From QHXW01 sp035280425 (GTDB lineage: Bacteria > Acidobacteriota > Terriglobia > Bryobacterales > Bryobacteraceae): DNA of 64,000 nucleotides. The DNA lies in assembly GCA_035280425.1 (NCBI GenBank), contig DATEFW010000043.1, positions 186,001 to 250,000 of the forward strand. Direction: 5' to 3'. The first letter of the stretch is position 1. Each line of letters opens with the position of its first letter. Under the pieces are notes generated by a model. The model had not been told where the DNA came from and made no database searches. It worked only from the letters and a program-made list of their open reading frames with translations. Both the position numbers and the translations under genes were made by a program. Positions 9,651 to 16,602 of this stretch are shown here, one piece after another.

Positions 9651-10793
9651 GTGGGTCCGAAGGGTCTGATATTGCAGCAGGTAATTCAGCCGTCCACGGC
9701 AACCTCCCGACTTACCCTGCTTCGATGCGTCTTTGCGTGCGGCGCATCGTTGGCGTCCCTGCTTGCCGCCGGAACACCCGAATCGAACGGTGCGGCCTCC
9801 TGTGCCACATGCCATCGCGCCCAGGCGCTCACGCAGCCCTCCACCTCCATGAGCCACGCGCTCGAGATGGTCGCGGCCTGCGATATCCTGCGCGACAACC
9901 CCAAGCTGGTTTTCCACGAGGGTCCGTACTCGTACCAGATTCTCCGCGAGGGCGACAAGAGCATTTACTCCGTCACCGACGGCAAGGAGACCATGCGCGT
10001 CCCCATCGGATGGGCGCTCGGTTTGGGCTCGGCCGGCCAGACTTATGTCTACGAGTGGAACGGAAATCTCTACGAGAGCCGCGTGAGTTACTACAAGAAA
10101 GTGCAGGGCCTCGATCTCACTATGGGCGCTCAAAACATGGTTCCGGCGGGCATCGAGGAGGCCGCCGGCCGGCGCATTGGCGGCAAAGAAGTCGCCGAGT
10201 GCTTCGGCTGCCACGCCACCAACGCCGTCCACGATAATCGCCCCACGCTCGATCAGTTGACCCCGGGCGTGCAATGCGAGCGCTGCCACGGCGATGCCAC
10301 GCGCCACGTCGCGGCCGTAAGAGCAGGCGATGTAAAGGGCGCGGCCATGAAGCGGCTGGGCGCGCTCTCGACCGAGGAGCTGTCCGACTTCTGCGGCCAA
10401 TGCCACCGCACCTGGGCCAACATCGCGTCGAGCGGGCCGCGCAACGTCAATAACGTGCGGTTCCAGCCCTACCGGCTGACCAACAGCCGCTGCTATGACG
10501 CCACCGACCGGCGCATCAGTTGCGTGGCCTGCCACGACCCGCATCGCGAAGTCGTGCGCGAAACGTCGGCCTACGACGCCAAGTGCCTCGCCTGTCACAG
10601 CGCTGGCCCAGCCGCTGGCGCCCATGCCGCCGCAGCGGGAAGCGATGGCCGCAGGACCGCGGTCGTCTGCCCGAAAGCGTCCGCCAACTGCGTCAGTTGC
10701 CACATGCCCCGCTACGAGATCCCGGGCTCGCATAATCTTTTCACTGATCACCAGATCCGGATTGTGAAGCCGGGCGAGCCGTACCCCGGCTAG
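9651..10793 (+). CDS. Multihaem cytochrome c family protein (seven CxxCH)
   Basis: 380 residues from a GTG start; no ATG gives a complete signal peptide. The hydrophobic segment around residues 20-40 (LTLLRCVFACGASLASLLAAG) fits export. Seven CxxCH haem-binding motifs start at residues 51 (CATCH), 184 (CFGCH), 209 (CERCH), 248 (CGQCH), 291 (CVACH), 312 (CLACH) and 347 (CVSCH). The ~130-residue haem-free stretch between the first and second motifs sets it apart from compact cytochromes; the spacing recalls the NapC/NrfH- and doubled-CXXCH-type families. Probably a periplasmic electron carrier or oxidoreductase subunit. No cytochrome maturation genes lie nearby. It follows the TPR pair by 96 bp and precedes the flagellar block. 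Confidence 0.85.
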   Translation: MGPKGLILQQVIQPSTATSRLTLLRCVFACGASLASLLAAGTPESNGAASCATCHRAQALTQPSTSMSHALEMVAACDILRDNPKLVFHEGPYSYQILREGDKSIYSVTDGKETMRVPIGWALGLGSAGQTYVYEWNGNLYESRVSYYKKVQGLDLTMGAQNMVPAGIEEAAGRRIGGKEVAECFGCHATNAVHDNRPTLDQLTPGVQCERCHGDATRHVAAVRAGDVKGAAMKRLGALSTEELSDFCGQCHRTWANIASSGPRNVNNVRFQPYRLTNSRCYDATDRRISCVACHDPHREVVRETSAYDAKCLACHSAGPAAGAHAAAAGSDGRRTAVVCPKASANCVSCHMPRYEIPGSHNLFTDHQIRIVKPGEPYPG

Positions 10794-10812
10794 TTAGGCT
10801 CCCCGAACCGGC

Positions 10813-10840
10813 TAAACCCCCGCCAGTTTTCTGCCGATAA
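10813..10840 (+). promoter_or_regulatory. Sigma-28 (FliA)-type promoter of the flbD-motAB-fliW-csrA operon
   Basis: TAAA (10813-10816) and a perfect GCCGATAA -10 box (10833-10840) are separated by 16 bp; the enterobacterial FliA consensus has 15. The box ends 23 bp before the flbD ATG. The same -10 octamer occurs upstream of the flagellin and fliD genes in this window, which makes chance unlikely. Confidence 0.75.
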
Positions 10841-10863
10841 GAAACAGCGAAGGCTCCGGGTCA

Positions 10864-11112
10864 ATGATTCAGCTCACGCGACTCAACCACATTCCTCTGG
10901 TGCTGAACTCCGATCTGATTGAGCACATTGAAATTACACCCGATACCGTAATCACCCTGACCACCGGGCAAAAGATCGTGGTGCTCGAAAGTGCCGATCA
11001 GATAGTGGACCGCGTGGTGTCGTTCCGGCGCTCGATATATAGGGGGATGCTCCGCTGCCCTGTGGTCGCGAGCGACGGAGGGGGCTTACAGCCCGGCGGG
11101 GAGCCGGTCTGA
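10864..11112 (+). CDS. flbD: FlbD family flagellar protein
   Basis: 82 residues. The first 60 match the short FlbD family: MIQLTRLNHIPLVLNSDLIE, then the segment ending TTGQKIVVLES, and VSFRRSIYRG near residue 52. Members are typically 60-75 residues; the last ~20 here (Gly/Pro-rich) are an extension. FlbD is found next to motor genes in many spirochaetes, firmicutes and acidobacteria; its biochemical role is not settled. It is the first gene after a sigma-28 promoter and lies 3 bp before motA. Confidence 0.9.
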   Translation: MIQLTRLNHIPLVLNSDLIEHIEITPDTVITLTTGQKIVVLESADQIVDRVVSFRRSIYRGMLRCPVVASDGGGLQPGGEPV

Positions 11113-11115
11113 TTC

Positions 11116-11988
11116 ATGGCCCAACCCCCTCCGGTTCAGCCGCGCGCTCCCAGTCCCAAACCGGACTTTGCAACCATCGGAGGCCTGACACTGGCGGTGG
11201 GCGGTATTTTAGGCGGCCTGCTGCTGGAAGGCGGAAAAATCAAGGACGTCGCCCAGATCACCGCTGCGCTGATCGTATTCGGCGGAACGTTGGGCGCGGT
11301 GCTGGTGACCACGCCTCTGGCGGTACTGAAGCGGGCCGCGCGCAAACTGCACCTGGTCTTCTTCGAGACCGTGGTATCGCCCGATCAGGCGATCGAGGAG
11401 ATCATCCGTTTCGCCACCAAGGCCCGGCGGCACGGCATCGTATCGCTCGAGCAGGATGCGGATGCGGTCGCCGATGATTTCCTCCGCAAATCCTTAAACC
11501 TGGCGGTCGATGGCACCGATCTGGAAGCCATTCGCAGAATGATGGAGCTCGAAATCAGCCTGGAAGAGCATCACGGCGAGGCGGAGGCCAGAGTTTTCGA
11601 AGCCGCCGGCGGCTATTCGCCGACGGTGGGCATCATCGGCGCCGTTCTCGGGCTGATCCAGGTCATGAAGCACCTGGAAAATATCGAGGAGGTCGGCCGG
11701 GGAATCGCCGTGGCCTTTGTGGCGACCGTCTACGGGGTGGCTGCGGCCAACCTGTTCTTTTTGCCTGCGGCGAATAAGCTGCGCGCCCGTCTCAACCGGG
11801 CCGTACAGAATCGCGAGCTGATGCTGGAAGGGGTGGTGGCCATCGTCGAAGGGCTGAATCCCAAGCTGATTCGCATTAAGCTCGAAGCCTACGCCCGCGA
11901 AGCCGCAGCGCCGGCTCCCGCCAACCGGCGGGTCCGGCCGGAAGATCGGGAGACGCTAGCCACGGGCGCAGAGACCACGGGTTTGTGA
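11116..11988 (+). CDS. motA: Flagellar motor stator protein MotA
   Basis: 290 residues, MotA/TolQ/ExbB proton-channel family, inner membrane. The N-terminal ~20 residues are Pro-rich and cytoplasmic. TM1 starts near residue 22 (FATIGGLTLAVGGILGGLLLE) and TM2 near 50 (ITAALIVFGGTLGAVLVTTP). A long cytoplasmic loop with charged helices follows, then TM3 and TM4 (ysPTVGIIGAVLGLIQVMKHLE and GRGIAVAFVATVYGVAAANLFFLP). The PTVGIIGAVLGLI motif is the family signature. It forms the stator with MotB, encoded immediately downstream with a TGATG overlap. Confidence 0.95.
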   Translation: MAQPPPVQPRAPSPKPDFATIGGLTLAVGGILGGLLLEGGKIKDVAQITAALIVFGGTLGAVLVTTPLAVLKRAARKLHLVFFETVVSPDQAIEEIIRFATKARRHGIVSLEQDADAVADDFLRKSLNLAVDGTDLEAIRRMMELEISLEEHHGEAEARVFEAAGGYSPTVGIIGAVLGLIQVMKHLENIEEVGRGIAVAFVATVYGVAAANLFFLPAANKLRARLNRAVQNRELMLEGVVAIVEGLNPKLIRIKLEAYAREAAAPAPANRRVRPEDRETLATGAETTGL

Positions 11989-12818
11989 TGCGAAAACGCA
12001 AGCGGCACGCGGCGCATGAAAACCACGAGCGATGGCTGGTCTCTTACGCCGACTTTATCACCCTGATGTTCGCGTTTTTCGTGGTGATGTTCGCCTCGGC
12101 GCAGGCGGATAAGGGCCGGTTCAAGCAAATCTCGGAGTCGGTCACCCGGGCCCTCGAAAACGGGACCGGAGCCGGGGTGAAACAGGTCGTCGCTGAAATT
12201 CTCGGCGGGACCCCGGCGGATCGCGGAAAAGGGAGCGCGGCGATGAAAGGGCCGGGCGGGAAGGCGCCGGAAGCCAAACCGCCGGCCCCTCCAAAATCCG
12301 CGGATTTGCGCGCCTCGCTCGTGTATCTGAACGCGCAGCTGAAAAACGAAATTGAAAGCGGCAAGATGCGTGTCAGCCTGGAACCGCGCGGGCTGGTGGT
12401 CAGCTTGCGCCAGGCGGCGTTTTTTCCATCCGGGGAAGACACAGTCGATCCGGCCACCTATCCCAGCCTGGAGAAGGTCGCGACCGCCATCGCCAAGCTG
12501 CCGAATCAGGTGCGCCTGGAAGGACACACAGACGCGGTCCCCATCCATACCGCGCGGTTTCGCAGCAACTGGAACCTTTCGGCGGCTCGGGCCATCGCCG
12601 TTCTCGAGTTACTGAATGAGCGCTTTGGTTTGCCGCGGGAGCGGCTGGCCATCGCGGGGTACGCCGAGACGGCGCCGGTGGCTCCCAACGATTCCGAAGA
12701 CGGCCGCGCGCGCAACCGGAGGGTGGATATCGTGGTTCTGAACGAGCAGCAACTCGTGAACGAGCCGGTCCCGACTTCCCAACCAGGCGCTTTGAAGGGT
12801 GCTCATGCCGGCTTGTGA
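11988..12818 (+). CDS. motB: Flagellar motor stator protein MotB (OmpA-like C-terminus)
   Basis: 276 residues from the ATG in TGATG overlapping the motA stop; a GTG at 11985 would add one residue. A Lys/Arg/His-rich N-terminus leads into the single membrane span (WLVSYADFITLMFAFFVVMF), where the Asp of SYADF is the conserved proton-carrying residue. A Pro/Gly-rich linker (~80-105) precedes the OmpA/Pal peptidoglycan-binding domain (~130-255), with VRLEGHTDAVPI, NWNLSAARAIAVLELL and the closing ENGRARNRRVDIVV-type segment (DGRARNRRVDIVV). It anchors the MotA/B stator to peptidoglycan. The fliW start lies inside its 3' end. Confidence 0.95.
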   Translation: MRKRKRHAAHENHERWLVSYADFITLMFAFFVVMFASAQADKGRFKQISESVTRALENGTGAGVKQVVAEILGGTPADRGKGSAAMKGPGGKAPEAKPPAPPKSADLRASLVYLNAQLKNEIESGKMRVSLEPRGLVVSLRQAAFFPSGEDTVDPATYPSLEKVATAIAKLPNQVRLEGHTDAVPIHTARFRSNWNLSAARAIAVLELLNERFGLPRERLAIAGYAETAPVAPNDSEDGRARNRRVDIVVLNEQQLVNEPVPTSQPGALKGAHAGL

Positions 12819-13272
12819 GACGAAATATTTTGGTTCGCTCCGTTACGAACCGGGGACGGCGGTCGAATTCACCAGCGGCCTGCCGGGATTCGAGGCCCGC
12901 CGCCGGTTTCTGCTGATCGAAGATCAGGCCCGCCGGCCCGTGGTATTTCTCCAGAGCCTCGAGGATCCGCACCTGTGCTTTCTGACTTTGCCGGTCCTGG
13001 CGATCGATCCGGGGTATCAGTTAAAGATCCCGGCGGAGGATCTGCGGGCGCTTGGCCTGGAAACCGCGGCCCAGCCGGCGCCCGGCCAATCGCCGCTGAT
13101 CTGTCTGGCCATCGTCTCGGTCGAGCCGGACGGCACATCGACCGCCAACCTGCTCGCTCCGGTGGTCATTCGCAGGGACAACGGGCGGGCGGTGCAGGCG
13201 GTGCGGGATGACGCGGTGTATAACTGCCGGCATGTGCTGTTCGCGCCGTCCGCGGAGTCGCCATGCTTGTGA
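12805..13272 (+). CDS. fliW: Flagellar assembly factor FliW
   Basis: 155 residues from the ATG at 12805, chosen because GAAGGGT lies five bases upstream; a GTG at 12799 is also in frame. It begins within the last codons of motB. Family landmarks are the N-terminal RYEPGTAVEFTSGLPGFE, LIEDQARRPVVFLQSLEDP and the C-terminal NLLAPVVIRRDNGRAVQ. In Bacillus FliW binds flagellin; when flagellin is exported, FliW instead binds CsrA and relieves CsrA repression of flagellin translation. csrA and the flagellin gene are the next two genes, so all three partners of that switch are contiguous. Confidence 0.95.
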   Translation: MPACETKYFGSLRYEPGTAVEFTSGLPGFEARRRFLLIEDQARRPVVFLQSLEDPHLCFLTLPVLAIDPGYQLKIPAEDLRALGLETAAQPAPGQSPLICLAIVSVEPDGTSTANLLAPVVIRRDNGRAVQAVRDDAVYNCRHVLFAPSAESPCL

Positions 13273-13490
13273 TCAGCCGGCGGGCGGGCGAATCGATCCT
13301 GATCGCGGACGGGATCGAAATCGAAATTCTGGAAACCGGCCACAGCCGGGTGAAACTGGGGATCCGGGCGCCAAAGGAGATTGCGGTCGTGCGCAAAGAG
13401 GTGGAATTGACCCGCCGGGAGAACCGGGCGGCCAGCCGCTCCATTCCGCCCGAGGTGCTGTCGTCGGTGCTCGAAAAACTGCAGCGCTGA
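13263..13490 (+). CDS. csrA: Translational regulator CsrA
   Basis: 75 residues, overlapping the fliW 3' end by 10 bp with GGAG upstream of its ATG. The core is canonical: MLVISRRAGESILI, then IEIEILETGHSRVKLGIRAP and EIAVVRKEV, the five-strand dimeric RNA-binding fold, including the conserved basic residues (Arg6 and an Arg near 44-48). CsrA dimers bind GGA motifs in mRNA leaders. A hairpin with GGA in its loop and a GGA at the ribosome binding site of the next gene make the flagellin mRNA the obvious target. Confidence 0.96.
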   Translation: MLVISRRAGESILIADGIEIEILETGHSRVKLGIRAPKEIAVVRKEVELTRRENRAASRSIPPEVLSSVLEKLQR

Positions 13491-13505
13491 AGCCTTTACA
13501 TTCCC

Positions 13506-13532
13506 TCAAATCTCGATCTTGGCCGCCGATAA
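13506..13532 (+). promoter_or_regulatory. Sigma-28-type promoter of the flagellin gene
   Basis: TCAA (13506-13509) and a perfect GCCGATAA (13525-13532) are separated by exactly 15 bp, the FliA spacing. It starts 16 bp after the csrA stop and predicts a leader of roughly 80 bases before the flagellin ATG at 13621. Confidence 0.75.
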
Positions 13533-13571
13533 GCCAGTTGTAAGCAAGCCTCAGGCGGGCAGGCTCCGCCG

Positions 13572-13613
13572 GCCGGGAATGGAATTTCCGGCAAAGGGCG
13601 GCTTCAAGGAGAG
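13572..13613 (+). promoter_or_regulatory. Predicted CsrA-binding leader of the flagellin mRNA
   Basis: GCCGGGAA (13572-13579) pairs with TTTCCGGC (13585-13592) into an 8-bp hairpin with one G-U pair whose five-base loop is TGGAA, exposing a GGA. A second GGA lies in the ribosome binding site AAGGAGAG (13606-13613), seven bases before the ATG. Two GGA sites ~27 bases apart, one in a hairpin loop and one at the Shine-Dalgarno, is the arrangement used by a CsrA dimer to block translation of hag in Bacillus. Confidence 0.65.
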
Positions 13614-13620
13614 AAGCAAA

Positions 13621-16098
13621 ATGGCTTTTGACATTAACACTAATATCGCGTCGCTGCAGGCGCAGCAGTACCTGCGCGTCAACAGCGACTTTCAAGCGAA
13701 GACCATCAACCGCGTAACTTCCGGCCTGCGCATCATCAGTTCGGGCGACGACGCGGCGGGTCTGGCTATCGCCAACGGTTACCGATCCGATCAGGCCGTG
13801 CTGACGCAAGGTATTCGCAACGCAAACGACGGTTTGTCCAACCTGCAGACCATCGACGGCGGCATGAACAACATATCCATGCTGCTCGATCGCGCCCGCA
13901 CCCTGGCCACGCAGTCGGCCTCGGGCACATTCAACGGCAACCGGTCCCTGTTGAACTCAGAGTTCACCAGTGTGCTGGCGGAAATCGACCGGCAGGCGCA
14001 GTCCATCGGTTTGAACCAGGGCGGCACTTTCGCCAAGAATCTTTCGGTGTTCATCGGCGGCGGCCGGGGCACCAGCGCCACCGACACCAACACCTTGGAC
14101 GTCATCAACAACGGGTCGGTCGCAGTCGATCTGAGCAAATCCACCGTAGACTCCAAGAGCCTGGGCATGGCAGGTTTACAGGCGCTGGGGAACGGAAGCC
14201 CGGACACCGGCGAAACCCGTGTGGTAGACCTCGGAACCGGTTCGGCGAAAACCAGCGTGGCCCAGATTCTGGCCGACGCAACCAACACCGGCACCGAAGC
14301 GCAGACGGGCTACACTAACTTCTATTTCACCGGCCCGGGCTTCTCCGATGGAGTGGGTGCGACTGGAAATCCGGTCAAGGTAGCAGTCAACCTGACGGGC
14401 GTAACCGATACGGCAACCCTGGCCACCGCTATCAACACGGCCATCCAGAATGCCGGTAACAGCGCCAATCAGCAGGCCACCGCTTTCAAGAACGCCAATA
14501 TCACGGCTACGGTCGTGACCAACAGCTCCGGGCAGCAGCAGCTCGGTTTTAATTCCTCGAACTCCGTGTTCCAGGTACAGGCCGGCGATCGAGTGGCCAA
14601 TGCGTTCCTCGGCAACTTCACCAGCGCGAGCCCCAGTAATGCCGACGGCCAGTCTGCCTATTCCGTCGTCACCGGAGCAGCGAACATGAGCGCCGTCGGA
14701 GGTGCCAGCGAAGCGGTCAAACTGCGCTTTATCGGCGCTGGATTGACCAACGGGTACTACGATTTGTCGGTGACGCTCAACGCCCTCGACACCGGTACGC
14801 AACAGGCTACCGACATCAATACCGCGATTGCGGCCGATAGTACCCTGAAGACCCTCGGCATCACGGCTACGGGCGCCAATGGCTCTGCGATCTCGTTCCA
14901 AGCCCCGGCGGGAACGAGTCTCGAAGTCCAGGCGACGGGCGACACGGCCAACAACCTCGGGCTGGGCGCTTATCTTCCGGATGTTGGCGGGAACTTCAAC
15001 TACACCACCATCGCCGCTACCTCCGCCGTCATTGCCACAGCCGCCGACACACAGCACCTCATCTTTGCGATCGGGAACACCACCGTGGACCTGGGCGCGG
15101 TCGTAGTAGGCGCCAGCGAGGCCGTGGCTCTCCAAAACATTAACAACGCCATTGCCACAGCTGCCACCGGCAACAGCGCATCGGCCAAAGCCCTACGCGC
15201 GGCCGATATTTCAGCCTCGGACAGCGGCGGCAAAGTCGCGTTGACATCGGCCAGCGGCACCAACTTCCGCCTGAGCATAGGGACCGGGTCAGCGGCCAAC
15301 GTTTTCGGCTTTGCCACCAGCAACGCCAGTGACCTCTCCGGCCTTGCGGCAGCCAGCAAGTACACCGACCAAATCAGTGCTAACTCGGGCGGTGCGCAAG
15401 AGAGCGTGAACTCCTCATCGAACGCCGATGTGTTCACGTTCAAAGGCCTCCGGGTAGCAGGCGACACGCAGACCATTACCCTCACGGCGGTCGATACTTC
15501 CGGATCGGAGCACACCCTGAACGTCGGCCTGACCACCGCCAACGCCTACAGCCTGGATCAGGCGCTGAGCACCATCAACCTGGCCTTGCAGCAGTCCAAT
15601 GACGCCACGCTCAAGAGTATGTACGCGGTGAAGGAACAGAACCTGGGCGACACCGCCGAGGGCGTACGTTTCCTGAGCCCGGTGGCCTTCAAGGTCAGCT
15701 TGGGAGCCACGCCGCTGGGCAACGGGGTGTCGGATAATACCGGCGCTCAGGGTGGCCCGGTGTTTAGTTCGGCAACGCTGGCTGGTGGCAGCACCGCCGC
15801 TATCGATACGCAGGCCGGCGCCTCGAGCGCCGTCACCGCCCTGTCGAACGCGGTGGCTGCGCTCGGCTCGGCACAAGCCGTGGTCGGCAAGGGTGAAAAC
15901 GACTTCAACTACGCCATCAACCTGGCGCAGTCGCAGTTGACCAACCTGGCGGCCGCCGAATCGCGCATCCGCGACGCCGATCTGGCTGCCGAAGCCGCCA
16001 ACCTGACCAAGGCCCAGATCCTGATGCAGGCCGGCACCGCCGCGCTCGCTCAGGCCAACTCGGCCCCGCAGGCTGTGCTGGCTCTGCTCCGCGGGTAA
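13621..16098 (+). CDS. fliC: Flagellin, unusually long, with repeated central modules
   Basis: 825 residues from the ATG at 13621, preceded by AAGGAGAG; the frame is open back to 13519 but that stretch is leader. The N-terminal D0/D1 region is canonical (INTNIASLQAQQYLRVNSDF, RVTSGLRIISSGDDAAGLAI), as is the C-terminal one (LAQSQLTNLAAAESRIRDAD, then QAGTAALAQANSAPQAVLAL). Typical flagellins have 270-500 residues; the extra length is a central region of at least three, perhaps four, divergent modules (residues ~262-333, 389-450, 496-566, 641-700) sharing a pattern like (T/S)INxAI ... I/V-A ... G ... F ... ANxLG. The region is rich in Ala, Ser, Thr and Asn, and so offers many O-glycosylation sites. 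It has its own sigma-28 promoter and a strong terminator. Confidence 0.95.
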   Translation: MAFDINTNIASLQAQQYLRVNSDFQAKTINRVTSGLRIISSGDDAAGLAIANGYRSDQAVLTQGIRNANDGLSNLQTIDGGMNNISMLLDRARTLATQSASGTFNGNRSLLNSEFTSVLAEIDRQAQSIGLNQGGTFAKNLSVFIGGGRGTSATDTNTLDVINNGSVAVDLSKSTVDSKSLGMAGLQALGNGSPDTGETRVVDLGTGSAKTSVAQILADATNTGTEAQTGYTNFYFTGPGFSDGVGATGNPVKVAVNLTGVTDTATLATAINTAIQNAGNSANQQATAFKNANITATVVTNSSGQQQLGFNSSNSVFQVQAGDRVANAFLGNFTSASPSNADGQSAYSVVTGAANMSAVGGASEAVKLRFIGAGLTNGYYDLSVTLNALDTGTQQATDINTAIAADSTLKTLGITATGANGSAISFQAPAGTSLEVQATGDTANNLGLGAYLPDVGGNFNYTTIAATSAVIATAADTQHLIFAIGNTTVDLGAVVVGASEAVALQNINNAIATAATGNSASAKALRAADISASDSGGKVALTSASGTNFRLSIGTGSAANVFGFATSNASDLSGLAAASKYTDQISANSGGAQESVNSSSNADVFTFKGLRVAGDTQTITLTAVDTSGSEHTLNVGLTTANAYSLDQALSTINLALQQSNDATLKSMYAVKEQNLGDTAEGVRFLSPVAFKVSLGATPLGNGVSDNTGAQGGPVFSSATLAGGSTAAIDTQAGASSAVTALSNAVAALGSAQAVVGKGENDFNYAINLAQSQLTNLAAAESRIRDADLAAEAANLTKAQILMQAGTAALAQANSAPQAVLALLRG

Positions 16099-16127
16099 TT
16101 CCCGCTAGCAGCAGTTGGCATTACTTG

Positions 16128-16176
16128 ACCGCGGTTGCCGGTCCCCAATCAGGGCCGGTGGCCGCGGTTTTTTTTT
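16128..16176 (+). terminator. Rho-independent terminator of the flagellin gene
   Basis: ACCGCGGTTGCCGG (16128-16141) pairs with CCGGTGGCCGCGGT (16155-16168) in a 14-bp stem containing three G-U pairs, with inner C/G pairing possible, followed by an unbroken run of T to 16176. It begins 29 bp after the flagellin stop. Confidence 0.92.
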
Positions 16177-16230
16177 ACCGATCTCGCGGACGGCTGCGGC
16201 GGAGTTCCCGCGGGGACCCGTTGCGCGGCT

Positions 16231-16596
16231 CTATCCGCGGCAATCGATACTGTTGAGTTTTTGGGGAACCGAGCGCTTGAGGCCGCGGAGGATTTGCAGG
16301 CCGCGAGTGACCTCGGCGAGCGCCAGGCGCGCGGCGTCCCGATCGAGAGCCAGGCGGACCTGGATGTCGGACGCGCGTTCCAGGTCTCGCGCCAGCCGCG
16401 CCAAAAACTCCTGGCTGAGCGGCCGCGAGGCTTTCTGCTCGCCTTCGATCCAGCGGGCGAGCGCGGCGGCCGCGTGCGCGCGTTCCCGCAGCGCGCGATC
16501 GGCCTGTCCGGTGGGATCGCGAAACAGCCCGGCAAGGCGGGCGGTGGCCTGTTCGAGAGCCTCCAGTGGCTCCCGGCACTCGCGTGGCAGGGTCAA
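16231..16596 (-). CDS. Small helical protein downstream of fliD, possible flagellar export chaperone
   Basis: 121 residues from a TTG at 16596, six bases after the fliD stop, with AAAGG and GGGAGG upstream. It is almost wholly alpha-helical and highly charged: repeated Leu/Ala heptads (LEALEQATARLAGLF, RALRERAHAAAALARWI, LARLARDLERASDIQ, ALAEVTRGLQILRGLK). No signal peptide or membrane segment is present. Size, helicity and position directly after fliD match FliS/FliT/FlgN-type secretion chaperones, and no fliS or fliT is otherwise visible, but I recognise no specific family signature. It could equally be a hypothetical gene. A TTG start is unusual; no ATG or GTG in frame gives a longer plausible product. 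Confidence 0.55.
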   Translation of the reverse strand: MTLPRECREPLEALEQATARLAGLFRDPTGQADRALRERAHAAAALARWIEGEQKASRPLSQEFLARLARDLERASDIQVRLALDRDAARLALAEVTRGLQILRGLKRSVPQKLNSIDCRG

Positions 16597-16602
16597 GAGC
16601 CT

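Noticed and set aside
9564..10751. 395-codon minus-strand frame opposite the cytochrome gene
   Set aside because: The plus strand has seven CxxCH motifs in one frame; the antisense frame has no domain.
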